From assembly GCF_027945075.1 (NCBI RefSeq), contig NZ_CP116034.1:930001-994000 (forward strand): a stretch of DNA of 64,000 nucleotides, written 5' to 3'. The notes below the pieces were generated by a model that was not told the origin of the DNA, searched no databases, and saw only the letters and a program-made list of their open reading frames with translations. Origin of the DNA: Chryseobacterium sp. CY350 (GTDB lineage Bacteria; Bacteroidota; Bacteroidia; Flavobacteriales; Weeksellaceae). Shown in pieces: positions 9,280 through 17,727 of this stretch; the stretch's first letter is position 1; every line of letters begins with the position of its first letter. The translations under genes and the position numbers were made by a program.

Positions 9280-10164
9280 ATGAAACCTGTTGGAAAATTA
9301 ATTATTATCGGGGGAGCTGTTAATAAAGGCAGTTTCTCAGAATCCGATTACGATCAGAATATCGAAAAAAATCTTAACTTTTTTGAAAGAGGAATTTTAA
9401 GAAAAATCATTACTGAATCAAAAAACAAAGAAAACTCAATTATTGAGGTTATTACAACTGCATCTCAGATTCCTCAGATTGTAGGAGCAGAATATAAAAA
9501 AGCTTTTGAATTTTTAGGAGCTAAAAATGTCAACATTCTTGATATTCACAACCGCGAAGAAGCCAATTCTGATGCCATCGTTGCAAGAGCAAATGCGGCA
9601 GACGTTGTAATGTTTACAGGCGGAGATCAGCTGAGGCTGACGTCTATTCTGGGCGGAACAAGATTTCACGATACTATTTTATTAAAATATCTGGAGCAGG
9701 ATTTTATCTATTCCGGAACTTCTGCGGGAGCTGCTGCAGCATCCGAAAATATGATTTATCAGGGAAGCAGCTCAGAAGCTCTTTTGAAAGGTGAAATAAA
9801 AACTACACAAGGATTGGGACTTATTGATAACGTTATCGTTGATACCCATTTTGTGCAGCGAGGCAGAATAGGAAGACTTTTTCAGGCTGTAGTTAGTAAT
9901 CCCAGAACTTTGGGAATAGGATTGGGAGAAGATACCGGACTTTTCATTTACAATGACACAATGACCGCTGTAGGTTCGGGACTTGTAATCATCGTAGACG
10001 GAAGGTTTATAAAAGACACTAATCTTACCAATATTAATCTGGGTGAGCCCATTTCTATTGATAACCTGACCGTTCACGTGATGTCTATGAATGATCATTA
10101 TGATTTAACGACCAGAAAACTTACCATAGAAAATTCACAATTTAACCCGATACCGCAAGCTTAA
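9280..10164 (+). CDS. cphB: cyanophycinase
   Basis: CphB is a serine exopeptidase (family S51) that releases beta-Asp-Arg dipeptides from cyanophycin. From the ATG at 9280 the protein is 294 residues, the normal length. The nucleophile Ser148 lies in GTSAGA, FTGGDQ is at 112-117, and a DTHFVQRGR segment near residue 186 supplies the expected His. No signal peptide, so it acts on intracellular granules. I chose the ATG rather than an in-frame TTG nine bases upstream because that TTG lies inside the promoter -7 box. The isoaspartyl peptidase gene follows 83 bases later, so release and cleavage of the dipeptide are probably co-expressed. Confidence 0.95.
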   Translation: MKPVGKLIIIGGAVNKGSFSESDYDQNIEKNLNFFERGILRKIITESKNKENSIIEVITTASQIPQIVGAEYKKAFEFLGAKNVNILDIHNREEANSDAIVARANAADVVMFTGGDQLRLTSILGGTRFHDTILLKYLEQDFIYSGTSAGAAAASENMIYQGSSSEALLKGEIKTTQGLGLIDNVIVDTHFVQRGRIGRLFQAVVSNPRTLGIGLGEDTGLFIYNDTMTAVGSGLVIIVDGRFIKDTNLTNINLGEPISIDNLTVHVMSMNDHYDLTTRKLTIENSQFNPIPQA

Positions 10165-10247
10165 ATATATCATTAAAGATTATTTATTTGCAAATGAATT
10201 CAATTTGTGAATTAATTAATTTCTTATCAACCATCAATCACAATTTT

Positions 10248-11090
10248 ATGAAAATCATCATTCACGGAGGTTTTTTCTCTGAAAGCGATCAAAGCAATGA
10301 CGTGAAAATTGCTAAGCAAAATTCTTTGAAAGATATTGCAAAAAAAGCTTACCTTTATTTAGAAACGCATTCTGCATTTGAGACTGCTGCTTTTGCAGTT
10401 TCTCTTTTAGAAGACGATGAATTATATAACGCGGGGATTGGATCGCAGATTCAAAGTGACGGAATTATTCGCATGAGTGCTGCAATCATGGATGGTGAAA
10501 CTCAGAAAATGAGTGGCGTCATCAATATTCAAAATGTCAAAAATCCGATATTTGTAGCTAAAGATTTAATGAAAGAAGATGACAGAGTTTTGGGTGGAAG
10601 CGGTGCTAAAAATTATGCAACTGAACATGGTTTTGAAGATTTTTCAACCGAAATTCCTCGACGCAGAAAAGAATATGAAGCCAAGTTAAACAATGGTGGA
10701 AAAGGCACTGTAGGATGTGTCGCATTTGATAAAGATAAGAAACTGGCCGTCGCAACATCTACTGGCGGAAAAGGTTTTGAAATTCCTGGAAGGATCTCAG
10801 ATTCTGCCACAGTTGCAGGTAATTATACCAACGAATTCTGCGCTGTCAGTTGTACAGGAGTTGGTGAAGATATTGTGAGCAATGCGACGTCAGCAAAAAT
10901 TGTCACACGAGTAACGGACGGAATGAATCTAAAACAGGCTTTTGAAAAGACTTTTGCAGAGCTAAAAACTATTGACGGTTTTGCAGGAGCAATTGCAATT
11001 GATAAAGATGGAGATATGTATCATCAGGATTCTCATCCAATGATGGTTTTTGCAAGTTATGACGGAGAAAATTTTGAAATATTTAATTAA
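10248..11090 (+). CDS. isoaspartyl peptidase / L-asparaginase (Ntn hydrolase)
   Basis: A plant-type asparaginase/isoaspartyl dipeptidase. The precursor cleaves itself before the nucleophile Thr154 (GGKGTVGCVAFD) to give alpha and beta subunits; the beta subunit carries GNYTNE and a late GFAGAIAI segment. Start chosen at 10248 because family members begin with MKIIIHGG; an ATG 60 bases upstream would add an unlikely extension. The linker before Thr154 (EIPRRRKEYEAKLNNGGKG) is basic and compact. Its place behind cphB fits hydrolysis of beta-Asp-Arg into Asp and Arg, which completes cyanophycin breakdown. The substrate is inferred from context, since homologues also hydrolyse other isoaspartyl dipeptides and asparagine. 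Confidence 0.9.
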   Translation: MKIIIHGGFFSESDQSNDVKIAKQNSLKDIAKKAYLYLETHSAFETAAFAVSLLEDDELYNAGIGSQIQSDGIIRMSAAIMDGETQKMSGVINIQNVKNPIFVAKDLMKEDDRVLGGSGAKNYATEHGFEDFSTEIPRRRKEYEAKLNNGGKGTVGCVAFDKDKKLAVATSTGGKGFEIPGRISDSATVAGNYTNEFCAVSCTGVGEDIVSNATSAKIVTRVTDGMNLKQAFEKTFAELKTIDGFAGAIAIDKDGDMYHQDSHPMMVFASYDGENFEIFN

Positions 11091-11189
11091 ATTTTAACAA
11101 TCTTTTAGTATTACCCAACTTTTTTTGGCACGTATTTTACATACTAAGAGTTATAACAAATTTAAATATAACTTTTAAAATCAGAAATC

Positions 11190-11432
11190 ATGGGAAATAA
11201 AACAAATGGCTTATTAGCATTAGTTGGTTTAGGAGCATTAGCTTATTGGAAATACAAAAAATCTACTCCAGAACAGCAACAAGCAGTAAAAGATAAGTTC
11301 AATAATGCAAAAGACAACCTCAACAAATGGGGAAATGATCTAAAAGACAAAGCAAATGATGTAGCTTCTCAGGCTCAAAATAAATTTGACGAAGCAAAAA
11401 CAAAGGTAGAAGATACTGCTACAAATATGTAG
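11190..11432 (+). CDS. small YtxH-like envelope protein
   Basis: An 80-residue protein with one short hydrophobic segment at residues 8-20 (LLALVGLGALAYW), then a long charged, Lys/Asp/Asn-rich amphipathic helix with repeated AKDNLNKW- and AKTKVED-like heptads. This resembles YtxH/LEA-like small proteins linked to envelope stress in Bacteroidota, though such low-complexity similarity is weak evidence. It stands alone, 99 bases after the isoaspartyl peptidase gene, and ends at a terminator shared with the converging methyltransferase gene. Function unknown. Confidence 0.75.
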   Translation: MGNKTNGLLALVGLGALAYWKYKKSTPEQQQAVKDKFNNAKDNLNKWGNDLKDKANDVASQAQNKFDEAKTKVEDTATNM

Positions 11433-11472
11433 GATTTGCTACAACAATTTTAATATTATTTACATTCATATT

Positions 11473-11508
11473 AAAGAAAAAGTCATCGATTACGATGACT
11501 TTTTCTTT
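11473..11508. terminator. bidirectional terminator
   Basis: A perfect 16-bp hairpin (arm AAAGAAAAAGTCATCG, loop ATTA) serves the small protein gene on the + strand. It overlaps the last codons of the methyltransferase gene on the - strand. Confidence 0.75.
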
Positions 11509-12287
11509 GCTTTTATGGCATAAACCATTGGTATCTTATTTCCAAATTTAGAGATTCTCCATTTTCCTTTTTCGAACTCCTTTACGTGTTTAAAACAGGG
11601 ATAAGGAGACCAATCAAATTCCTGAAAATTCTTAAGCTCTAAATTTTTATTGATTAAATTTTGAAGTACATCAGATAATGGATGATTCCAGGAAACATAA
11701 TCCTGAACGATATCTGCAGAAGAGTCTGCGTATGTACCTTCTAAGGTTTCGGTGATCGGTTTTTCATTAAAATAATTGTAAGCTACACCTTCAAAATCAT
11801 CATCGTACATCCAAACAACAGGATGGAATTCTGCCATAACGAATTCTCCGTCGGGTTTTAAAAAATGACTGACAACATTTGCCCATTTTTCGAGATCCGG
11901 CAACCAACCGATCGTTCCGTAACTTGTAAAAACAATATCAAATTTTTCATCTAAAACATTGGGAAGATTGTAAACATCTGAACAGATAAATTCTGTATCT
12001 GTACCACATTTTTTTGCTAAATCTATTGCCGCGTAGATCGCCTTATCCGATAGATCAATTCCGGTAACTTTTGCTCCCAATCTCGACAGCGATATGGAAT
12101 CTTGCCCAAAATGACACTGTAAGTGCAGAATACTTTTTCCTTTTATATCGCCTAAAAGCTCAAGTTCGATAGAATTGAGTGAAGTTCTTCCTTTTACAAA
12201 TTCATCGACAAAGTAAAAATCTGATTCCAGATGAGGTTGTACCCTCGCATTCCAAGAGTTTTTATTGATTTCTAAATAATTTTTCAT
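11490..12287 (-). CDS. class I SAM-dependent methyltransferase
   Basis: A 265-residue cytoplasmic methyltransferase with a Rossmann fold. Motif I reads ILHLQCHFGQDSISLSRLGA near residue 54, followed by an acidic end of strand 2 (VTGIDLSDKAI) and the strand 4 motif FDIVFTSYGTIGWLPD. The LQCHFGQ form of motif I is typical of a broad uncharacterised family. Substrate unknown. It is the last gene of a - strand group hisS, small membrane protein, methyltransferase, with 4 bases separating it from the previous gene, so they are probably one operon. Confidence 0.85.
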   Translation of the reverse strand: MKNYLEINKNSWNARVQPHLESDFYFVDEFVKGRTSLNSIELELLGDIKGKSILHLQCHFGQDSISLSRLGAKVTGIDLSDKAIYAAIDLAKKCGTDTEFICSDVYNLPNVLDEKFDIVFTSYGTIGWLPDLEKWANVVSHFLKPDGEFVMAEFHPVVWMYDDDFEGVAYNYFNEKPITETLEGTYADSSADIVQDYVSWNHPLSDVLQNLINKNLELKNFQEFDWSPYPCFKHVKEFEKGKWRISKFGNKIPMVYAIKAKKKSS

Positions 12288-12291
12288 TTGG

Positions 12292-12729
12292 CTAATAATT
12301 ATTAACAGTATTCTTAGAGATAAAACGATTAAAATAAAACGTCCAGGGAAATAATGAAATTAGTAAAAATGCAAGCACTATCTTAGACTTGTTATTATAA
12401 TCTTTAACCTTATAGATATAATCATCATATTCTTTAAGATAGTAAACAGCGATTGAAGATTTTGTTGGAAATTGTTCGCAAACTTCAGAACTCAGTTTTA
12501 TTGAATATTTTTTTCCATCCACATTAATTAATACACTAGACGAACTTCTTCCGTATTTTCTACAATGTTGACGAGTAACAATATGCGAACTCTTTACACC
12601 ATTTTCGGTAGTTTTGTGATATTTATTATCTGAATACAAAGCATATATTAACATAATAATCACCATTCCAATAAAGAAAAGATGATTATTACTATAATAT
12701 TTTTTTCGTTTGAGAGTCAAAATTTTCAC
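12292..12729 (-). CDS. hypothetical protein with two membrane segments
   Basis: A 145-residue protein not recognised. It has a basic N-terminus, a membrane segment at about 18-32 ([15 protein letters not shown]), a soluble central part with a beta-rich [19 protein letters not shown] stretch, and a second membrane segment at about 115-132. The topology suggests a small sensor-like or housekeeping membrane protein with the loop on one side. Its start overlaps the end of hisS by four bases (translational coupling), and the methyltransferase follows after four bases. Function unknown. Confidence 0.7.
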   Translation of the reverse strand: MKILTLKRKKYYSNNHLFFIGMVIIMLIYALYSDNKYHKTTENGVKSSHIVTRQHCRKYGRSSSSVLINVDGKKYSIKLSSEVCEQFPTKSSIAVYYLKEYDDYIYKVKDYNNKSKIVLAFLLISLFPWTFYFNRFISKNTVNNY

Positions 12730-14093
12730 CCTAAAAACTCCTCCAAAGAAACCGTTTTCTGTTCTCCAGCTTCCAGATTTTTATAAGTAACAGTTTTGTT
12801 TTTAATTTCCTCTTCGCCTAAGAAAACAAGATTTTTAATCCCTTTCTTTTCAGCGTAAGTAAATTGTTTATTTATTTTTGAACTTTCAGGATAAAGCTCC
12901 GCAGAAATTCCTTTTTCTCTTAACCGAACAATTAGTTTTAATGCTTCCAGAGTTTCTTCACCTCCAAAGTTGGCAAATAAATATTCAACGTTAGAAGTAG
13001 CATCTTCAGGGAAAAGATTCAATTCTTCCATCACGAGATAAATTCTATCTAACCCAAAAGAAATTCCGATTCCGGGAACATTTTTCACTCCGAAAACTTC
13101 CGTCAAATTATCATATCTTCCGCCGCCGCCGATAGAACCCATTTGCGCTTCGTCGGCTTTTACCTCGAAAATTGCTCCTGTGTAGTAATCTAATCCACGC
13201 GCCAAAGTAATATCAAAAACCAAATTCTGAATATCAACTCCCAAATTCACCGACTGAGTGAGAACAAATTCCAACTCTTCAACGCCTTTTAATCCGGTTT
13301 CGTTTCCTGCAAATTTTTCTTTCAATTGAAGAAGATTTTCCAAAGCATTATTTGATTGTGTAAAAAGGAAATCCAGTTTATCAATTGATTCCTGAGAAAT
13401 ATTTCTTTCTAAAAGTTCCTTTACTACTCCATCCTTCCCTATTTTGTCAAGCTTATCTAAAGCAACCGTAAACTCAATTAATTTATCGGTTATTCCTGCA
13501 TATTCTGCCAAACCTGAAAGAATTTTTCGGTTGTTGATATGAATTGTAACTGAAACTTTTAATTCAGCAAAAGATTTTAAATACAATTGCACCAAATCTA
13601 CTTCCTGCCAAAGACTTTCGCTTCCCACCACATCGGCGTCACACTGATAAAACTCTCTGAATCTCCCTTTTTGCGGACGGTCTGCTCTCCAAACCGGCTG
13701 AATTTGGTAACGTTTGTAAGGGAATGTCAGCTTTCCATGATTCATCGCTACAAATCTCGCGAAAGGAACTGTTAAATCGTAGCGAAGTGCTTTATCTGTA
13801 AGGTTTTCTGAACTAAAAGGTTTATCCAAAGCTTTCTGAAAATCATTCTGCATCAGAACTTTCTTATCGTCTTTCGCCTCGTTGATACTTGAATTTAAAA
13901 TCTTAAAAATCAAGCGATCTCCTTCCTCTCCATATTTTCCTGTCAAAGTAGAAAGATTTTCAAAACTTGGAGTTTCCAAAGGCTGAAATCCGAACAATTC
14001 GAAATTATTCTGTAATATATTGATGATGTATTTTCTTCTTGAAACTTCCAGCGATGTAAAATCTCTCGTTCCTTTTGCTAAGCTTGGCTTCAT
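12726..14093 (-). CDS. hisS: histidyl-tRNA synthetase
   Basis: Charges tRNA-His with histidine. At 455 residues it has the class II synthetase motifs: motif 2 around [29 protein letters not shown] near residue 125 (described here in parts: the Arg in VWRADRP and the loop RFREF), the HisS signature [15 protein letters not shown], and motif 3 with [11 protein letters not shown]. The C-terminal anticodon-binding domain starts at about residue 365. Essential gene. It heads an apparent operon with a small membrane protein and a methyltransferase. A - strand TAnnTTTG-like box (14128-14135) lies about 35 bases upstream of the start. Confidence 0.96.
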   Translation of the reverse strand: MKPSLAKGTRDFTSLEVSRRKYIINILQNNFELFGFQPLETPSFENLSTLTGKYGEEGDRLIFKILNSSINEAKDDKKVLMQNDFQKALDKPFSSENLTDKALRYDLTVPFARFVAMNHGKLTFPYKRYQIQPVWRADRPQKGRFREFYQCDADVVGSESLWQEVDLVQLYLKSFAELKVSVTIHINNRKILSGLAEYAGITDKLIEFTVALDKLDKIGKDGVVKELLERNISQESIDKLDFLFTQSNNALENLLQLKEKFAGNETGLKGVEELEFVLTQSVNLGVDIQNLVFDITLARGLDYYTGAIFEVKADEAQMGSIGGGGRYDNLTEVFGVKNVPGIGISFGLDRIYLVMEELNLFPEDATSNVEYLFANFGGEETLEALKLIVRLREKGISAELYPESSKINKQFTYAEKKGIKNLVFLGEEEIKNKTVTYKNLEAGEQKTVSLEEFLG

Positions 14094-14227
14094 ATATAAT
14101 AAGTAATGGATAATGAGTAATTACTTGCAAAAATAAGGAATTGGAAGGACTTTTAAATGAATAAAAAGCCGGAGATTTTGCTCGCCGACCTTTCACTCAA
14201 TCATTTATTTTTAATTTTCTGAATCTC

Positions 14228-14689
14228 TTACACACTTTCTAAAATTTCTAAAATCTCTTCACCATAATTTTCGATTTTATGTTTTCCAAAACCTTTGATA
14301 TCAAGTAATTCTTCTTTTTTAGCAGGTTTATATTTTGCTACAGAAATCAATTCTTTATTGGTCGCAATAAAATATGACGGAAGATTTTGTTCTTTAGCTT
14401 TTTCTGAACGCCAAATTTTTAAAGCATCCAAAATTTCGATCTCATCGGAATTTAGTGCTTCGTCTTCAGCTGAATATTTTGCAGATTTTGAATCTTTAAC
14501 AACATCTTTGTCCACTGCGATTTTATATTCATTAAAATACAGAACTACCGACCAGAAATTTTCGTCATGCACAAATGCGGTCTCCACCTTTACGATCTCG
14601 TGATCGTTGAGAAAATCATCAATCATCTTTTGATCCTGAAGCAAAAATTCATCTGCAATTCTCACTTTTAAAACTTTGATATTCATCAT
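14228..14689 (-). CDS. HRDC domain protein
   Basis: A 153-residue protein. The C-terminal 75 residues form an HRDC helical bundle (ALKIWRSEKAKEQNLPSYFI, then the GFGKHKIENYGEEIL end), a nucleic-acid-binding module usually found in RecQ helicases and RNase D. The N-terminal half is a small alpha/beta segment with no clear match. Stand-alone HRDC proteins of this size are common in flavobacteria and unexplained. The gene lies 22 bases after ssb on the same strand, which suggests a shared role in DNA maintenance. Confidence 0.8.
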   Translation of the reverse strand: MMNIKVLKVRIADEFLLQDQKMIDDFLNDHEIVKVETAFVHDENFWSVVLYFNEYKIAVDKDVVKDSKSAKYSAEDEALNSDEIEILDALKIWRSEKAKEQNLPSYFIATNKELISVAKYKPAKKEELLDIKGFGKHKIENYGEEILEILESV

Positions 14690-14711
14690 GTACGATTTTA
14701 GAATTCAACAA

Positions 14712-15044
14712 TTATTTTCCGCTAAGAAGTAAAAGTTCGTCTACTCTAATTTCTGTAATATATCTTTTCACTCCGTCTTTATCATCATACGATCTGTATG
14801 TAATTTTTCCTTCGATGGCAATTTCTTTTCCTTTCGGAACATATTTCTGAAAGATTTCGGCAGTTTTCCCAAAGGCAACGAGACTGTGCCATTGTGTTTC
14901 TTCTACTTTTTCACCTTTTGCATTGGTATAATGATCGTTTGTTGCCAATGATACGGTAGCTCTCAGAGTTCCGTTGTCGAATGACATCATTTCTACTTCT
15001 TTTCCTGTGTGACCAATCAAGGTGACTTTGTTTCTTAGTGACAT
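14712..15044 (-). CDS. ssb: single-stranded DNA-binding protein (short form)
   Basis: A 110-residue OB-fold protein with typical SSB features: SLRNKVTLIGHTGKEVEM at the N-terminus, then TQWHSLVAFGKTAEIFQKYVPKGKEIAIEG and a final strand. It ends directly after the OB fold, so the acidic C-terminal tail that recruits partner proteins in classical SSB is missing. This suggests either a second, specialised SSB (PriB-like or plasmid-type) or an accessory protein. It is upstream of and probably co-transcribed with the HRDC gene. The 209 bases on its 5' side contain three GTTTGAAA/GGTTGAAA-like copies but no convincing promoter. Confidence 0.88.
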   Translation of the reverse strand: MSLRNKVTLIGHTGKEVEMMSFDNGTLRATVSLATNDHYTNAKGEKVEETQWHSLVAFGKTAEIFQKYVPKGKEIAIEGKITYRSYDDKDGVKRYITEIRVDELLLLSGK

Positions 15045-15253
15045 AACTTTTATTTTTTAGATTAATTATTCAGATAAGAGACGTTCACTGTTTTCTCAAA
15101 TCCCTGTTGCAAAGATTCGAATGGTTTGAAAATTTAATCGGTTGAAAATTATTTGAATACGTTTGTAGTCGTTTGAAAATGATTAACTAATGAGTTATAA
15201 CAAAAACAATCCCTCAAATTTTTAAGTATATTTGAGTATAAAAAGCAAAAAAA

Positions 15254-15751
15254 ATGATTTTCAAAGAGGGCAATAACAATGATTTTTATTGGATCGAACT
15301 CATTTCAGATAATAATTTAATGAAAAATTTTATTTCAGATTTCCCACAATTTATTCTCAATAAAAATCTTGCAGTCATTTCCTTTGATAGCGGTTCCATG
15401 ATTTTGACTGACGAAGAAATTAGTAGAGGATGGAAGTTTGAAAATGAGGTTGCCTATTTTGAATTTCTTAATCTAAATGAACTTTATGGCCCCATTTTCA
15501 GTATTTATGACCAATGGTTTTTTCTGCGAACTGGGGCAAGAATAAAAAAATCAGATATTTTTGTAAATTATCTAGGATTTACCATTGATGAATCCAATGC
15601 TAAAGATTTACCAAATAAAGATATTACAAAACTTTTTTGGAAGACTATTGAAGAAGAAAATGTAGAAAAATTTATTTTAAATGGTGATCTTTTTTCATTT
15701 GGAACAAAAAACAAAAGTGAAATTACACGTATTAAAAATCTATGGATTTAG
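15254..15751 (+). CDS. hypothetical cytoplasmic protein
   Basis: A 165-residue protein without signal peptide or membrane segment, rich in Phe, Asn and Asp. No recognised domain or motif; it may be an immunity-like or SMI1-type small acidic protein, but I cannot show this. The base composition is very AT-rich. It converges with the acyl-CoA-dehydrogenase-like gene and overlaps its 3' end by 20 bases, with no room for a terminator between them. Function unknown. Confidence 0.6.
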   Translation: MIFKEGNNNDFYWIELISDNNLMKNFISDFPQFILNKNLAVISFDSGSMILTDEEISRGWKFENEVAYFEFLNLNELYGPIFSIYDQWFFLRTGARIKKSDIFVNYLGFTIDESNAKDLPNKDITKLFWKTIEEENVEKFILNGDLFSFGTKNKSEITRIKNLWI

Positions 15752-16769
15752 ATATTAATAAAGATCCCCTCCTAAAATTCGCATGCTGCGTCGCCGTAAA
15801 ATAATCACAAAAAATCTGATAAACTTCAGAATCTGTATGTGTTGCCCGAAGTCCCAACTGAAAATAAATTTCCAAAATCTGATGCGATAGTTTTTCTACC
15901 AAACCGATTGAGAAACTGTGAATTTCAGATTGTTTCTCAGAACTTATTAATTCCAAATCTTTCAAAAATTCTTCAATTTTATCAGCAAATTTAAATGCTT
16001 TTTCCAATTCATCATTTATTATTTTATTAATCAATTTCAAGCCAAGATTTGGTCGAATTTTAATAGCTTCCTCCAAAAAATGCGCCGCCATCCCAAGGTA
16101 ATTGACCAGCAATGTCATATCTGCAAAAATCCGAAACGGGATTTTATCTAAAACATCATCCGTAAAAAATTCATCGTAAACAAAACTGTAATCTTCTGAA
16201 ACTCTTGCATTGTTCACTCTAAAAGAATACGTTCCGGTGGCTTTCATTCCCATTGATTTCCAGTTGGGAATAATTTCTACTTGATCTTTATAAATAACAA
16301 AAGAACGGATGATTTCAGAACCCGATTCATCCAATAAAGGATTACCGTTTTCAGTTAATGCAGCATTTAAAGTGAAATGACTTAAATGTGGTGCTCCGGT
16401 TGCAAAATGCCAAAGTCCGTTGATCAGAAAAGTTCCGTCATTTTGTTTCTCGGCAGTACCGCCAATCATTCCGCTACCTCCGAAACAGGTTTTTGGATCA
16501 GAGAATAATTCTTTTGCAATGCTTGGTTTTAAATTTCTTGAGAAAAAATTGGCTCCCGAACATAAAGTGAGCATCCACCCCAAACTTCCATCGATTTTCG
16601 ACCAATCGAACAATACAGACAAACCTTCTCTTAGGTGAAATCCTAATCCACCATAAATTTTCGGAACCCAAATCTGAAGCAATCTTTCATGATGAATTTG
16701 ATTTATGATCGACTCAGAAACTTCAGAAGCTCCCAACATTTCTTTTCTGATTTCTTCAGACGTAAGCAT
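15732..16769 (-). CDS. acyl-CoA-dehydrogenase-like flavoprotein
   Basis: A 345-residue protein of the acyl-CoA dehydrogenase/flavin-monooxygenase superfamily (HpaB/DszC-like architecture): N-terminal helical domain (PKIYGGLGFHLREGLSVLF), beta-domain around residues 115-200 (GTFLINGLWHFATGAPHLSHF, given as parts, then GMKATGTYSFRVNN), and a C-terminal helical domain. The catalytic Glu of true acyl-CoA dehydrogenases is not evident, so it may be a flavin-dependent oxygenase. Its start overlaps the end of pnuT by 14 bases, so it shares the TPP-riboswitch transcript. That link to thiamine is unusual and may point to oxidation of a thiamine-related compound (inference). Confidence 0.75.
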   Translation of the reverse strand: MLTSEEIRKEMLGASEVSESIINQIHHERLLQIWVPKIYGGLGFHLREGLSVLFDWSKIDGSLGWMLTLCSGANFFSRNLKPSIAKELFSDPKTCFGGSGMIGGTAEKQNDGTFLINGLWHFATGAPHLSHFTLNAALTENGNPLLDESGSEIIRSFVIYKDQVEIIPNWKSMGMKATGTYSFRVNNARVSEDYSFVYDEFFTDDVLDKIPFRIFADMTLLVNYLGMAAHFLEEAIKIRPNLGLKLINKIINDELEKAFKFADKIEEFLKDLELISSEKQSEIHSFSIGLVEKLSHQILEIYFQLGLRATHTDSEVYQIFCDYFTATQHANFRRGSLLISKSIDF

Positions 16770-17349
16770 TTTCTCTTTTATTAATTATTTTTCTCCACTC
16801 CAAATATCCTGAAATGGCAACAATGAACAAGAAAGCCGTCAAAACAGCGTACAAATAAAGATCTTTGTGAATCAATAACGGAATTGCAATCATGTTACTA
16901 ATATTCAGCAAAATCCAGTTTTCAATTTTTCTGCGAGCCATGAGCCACATTCCGGCCCATGCAAATGCGCTGACCAAGGAATCCCAAACGGGAACATCAG
17001 AATCTGTAAAATGCGTCAGAAAAACCCAGAACAAACCGAATGTTCCAATGACGATTCCTGCAGTAATTAATTTTTCTTGTTTTGTCGTTTCAGAGATCAC
17101 GGTTTCAGATTTCCGCTTGCCAAACTTCCAATAAAGCCAGCCGTAAATGCTCATTATCAGATAATAAAGGTTAAGCGTAAACTCGGCGTATAGCTTAGAA
17201 GTCATCATCACATACAACGTAAGTGAAACTCCGGCAATACCGAAAAGATAATTGTTTGAATTGTTTTTTCGCGCCAAAAGCACCTGAAAAACTGAAAAGA
17301 AAACCCCAAACCATTCCGGCAAGGTTGTCTGTTGTAAAATTTCCTGCAT
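16756..17349 (-). CDS. pnuT: PnuC-family thiamine transporter (PnuT)
   Basis: A 197-residue inner-membrane protein with seven or so hydrophobic segments and the family motif MSIYGWLYWKFG near residue 88. PnuC-family carriers move nicotinamide riboside, riboflavin or thiamine by facilitated diffusion coupled to kinase trapping. The TPP riboswitch directly upstream says this member carries thiamine. Start set to the ATG at 17349; a TTG three bases upstream is the alternative. It is the first gene of a two-gene operon with an overlapping acyl-CoA-dehydrogenase-like gene. Repressed when thiamine diphosphate is plentiful, if the riboswitch works as usual. Confidence 0.88.
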   Translation of the reverse strand: MQEILQQTTLPEWFGVFFSVFQVLLARKNNSNNYLFGIAGVSLTLYVMMTSKLYAEFTLNLYYLIMSIYGWLYWKFGKRKSETVISETTKQEKLITAGIVIGTFGLFWVFLTHFTDSDVPVWDSLVSAFAWAGMWLMARRKIENWILLNISNMIAIPLLIHKDLYLYAVLTAFLFIVAISGYLEWRKIINKRENAYV

Positions 17350-17393
17350 CAAATTAACTTATATAAATTAAATGATGAGATGATAAAATCAAA

Positions 17394-17470
17394 TTCCCTA
17401 CGTCGGCATTATCCGAATCAGGTGTGGAAGATTCCCGGGTATCATCTCAGCCGCAAACACGCAGCACCCC
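17394..17470 (-). promoter_or_regulatory. TPP riboswitch (THI box) upstream of pnuT
   Basis: Read on the - strand the conserved THI elements appear in order: GGGGTGC, then GGCTGAGATGATACCC, then CACACCTGATTCGG-ATAATGCCGACGTAGGGA (quoted in parts). The match is essentially canonical. An expression platform is visible: TATCATCTCA of the leader (- strand of 17376-17385) is exactly complementary to the TGAGATGATA of the aptamer (17440-17449), so ligand binding would free or trap it. Bases 17480-17727, between the riboswitch and the HPP gene, show nothing else I can name. Confidence 0.96.
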
Positions 17471-17727
17471 ATTGATGGCGCAAAATTGAAGTTTTTTTCT
17501 GAAATAAAAAATTAAATTATAAAGTTTTTTAACCGTAAAAGAGACAAAAGAAATGATTTCAAAAAAAGTATTTCAAAAGCTATCAAAATGTGAAGTTAAT
17601 TTTACGATGAATGTTTTATCATTTTTGAAATATCTAACGCTACGTAATCTTTTGAAACTTTTGCGATAAAACAAAAACCGTTTTCAAACGGATATTTTGT
17701 ATCTTTAAATTTTAATTATCAGAAACT

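Noticed and set aside
10188..10247. Upstream ATG of the isoaspartyl peptidase
   Set aside because: It adds 20 residues unlike the family; the conserved start MKIIIHGG begins at 10248.
15120..15200. Three GTTTGAAA/GGTTGAAA-like copies upstream of ssb, as a CRISPR or repeat array
   Set aside because: Copies are 8-9 bases with uneven spacing and no spacers; chance in AT-rich DNA is enough.
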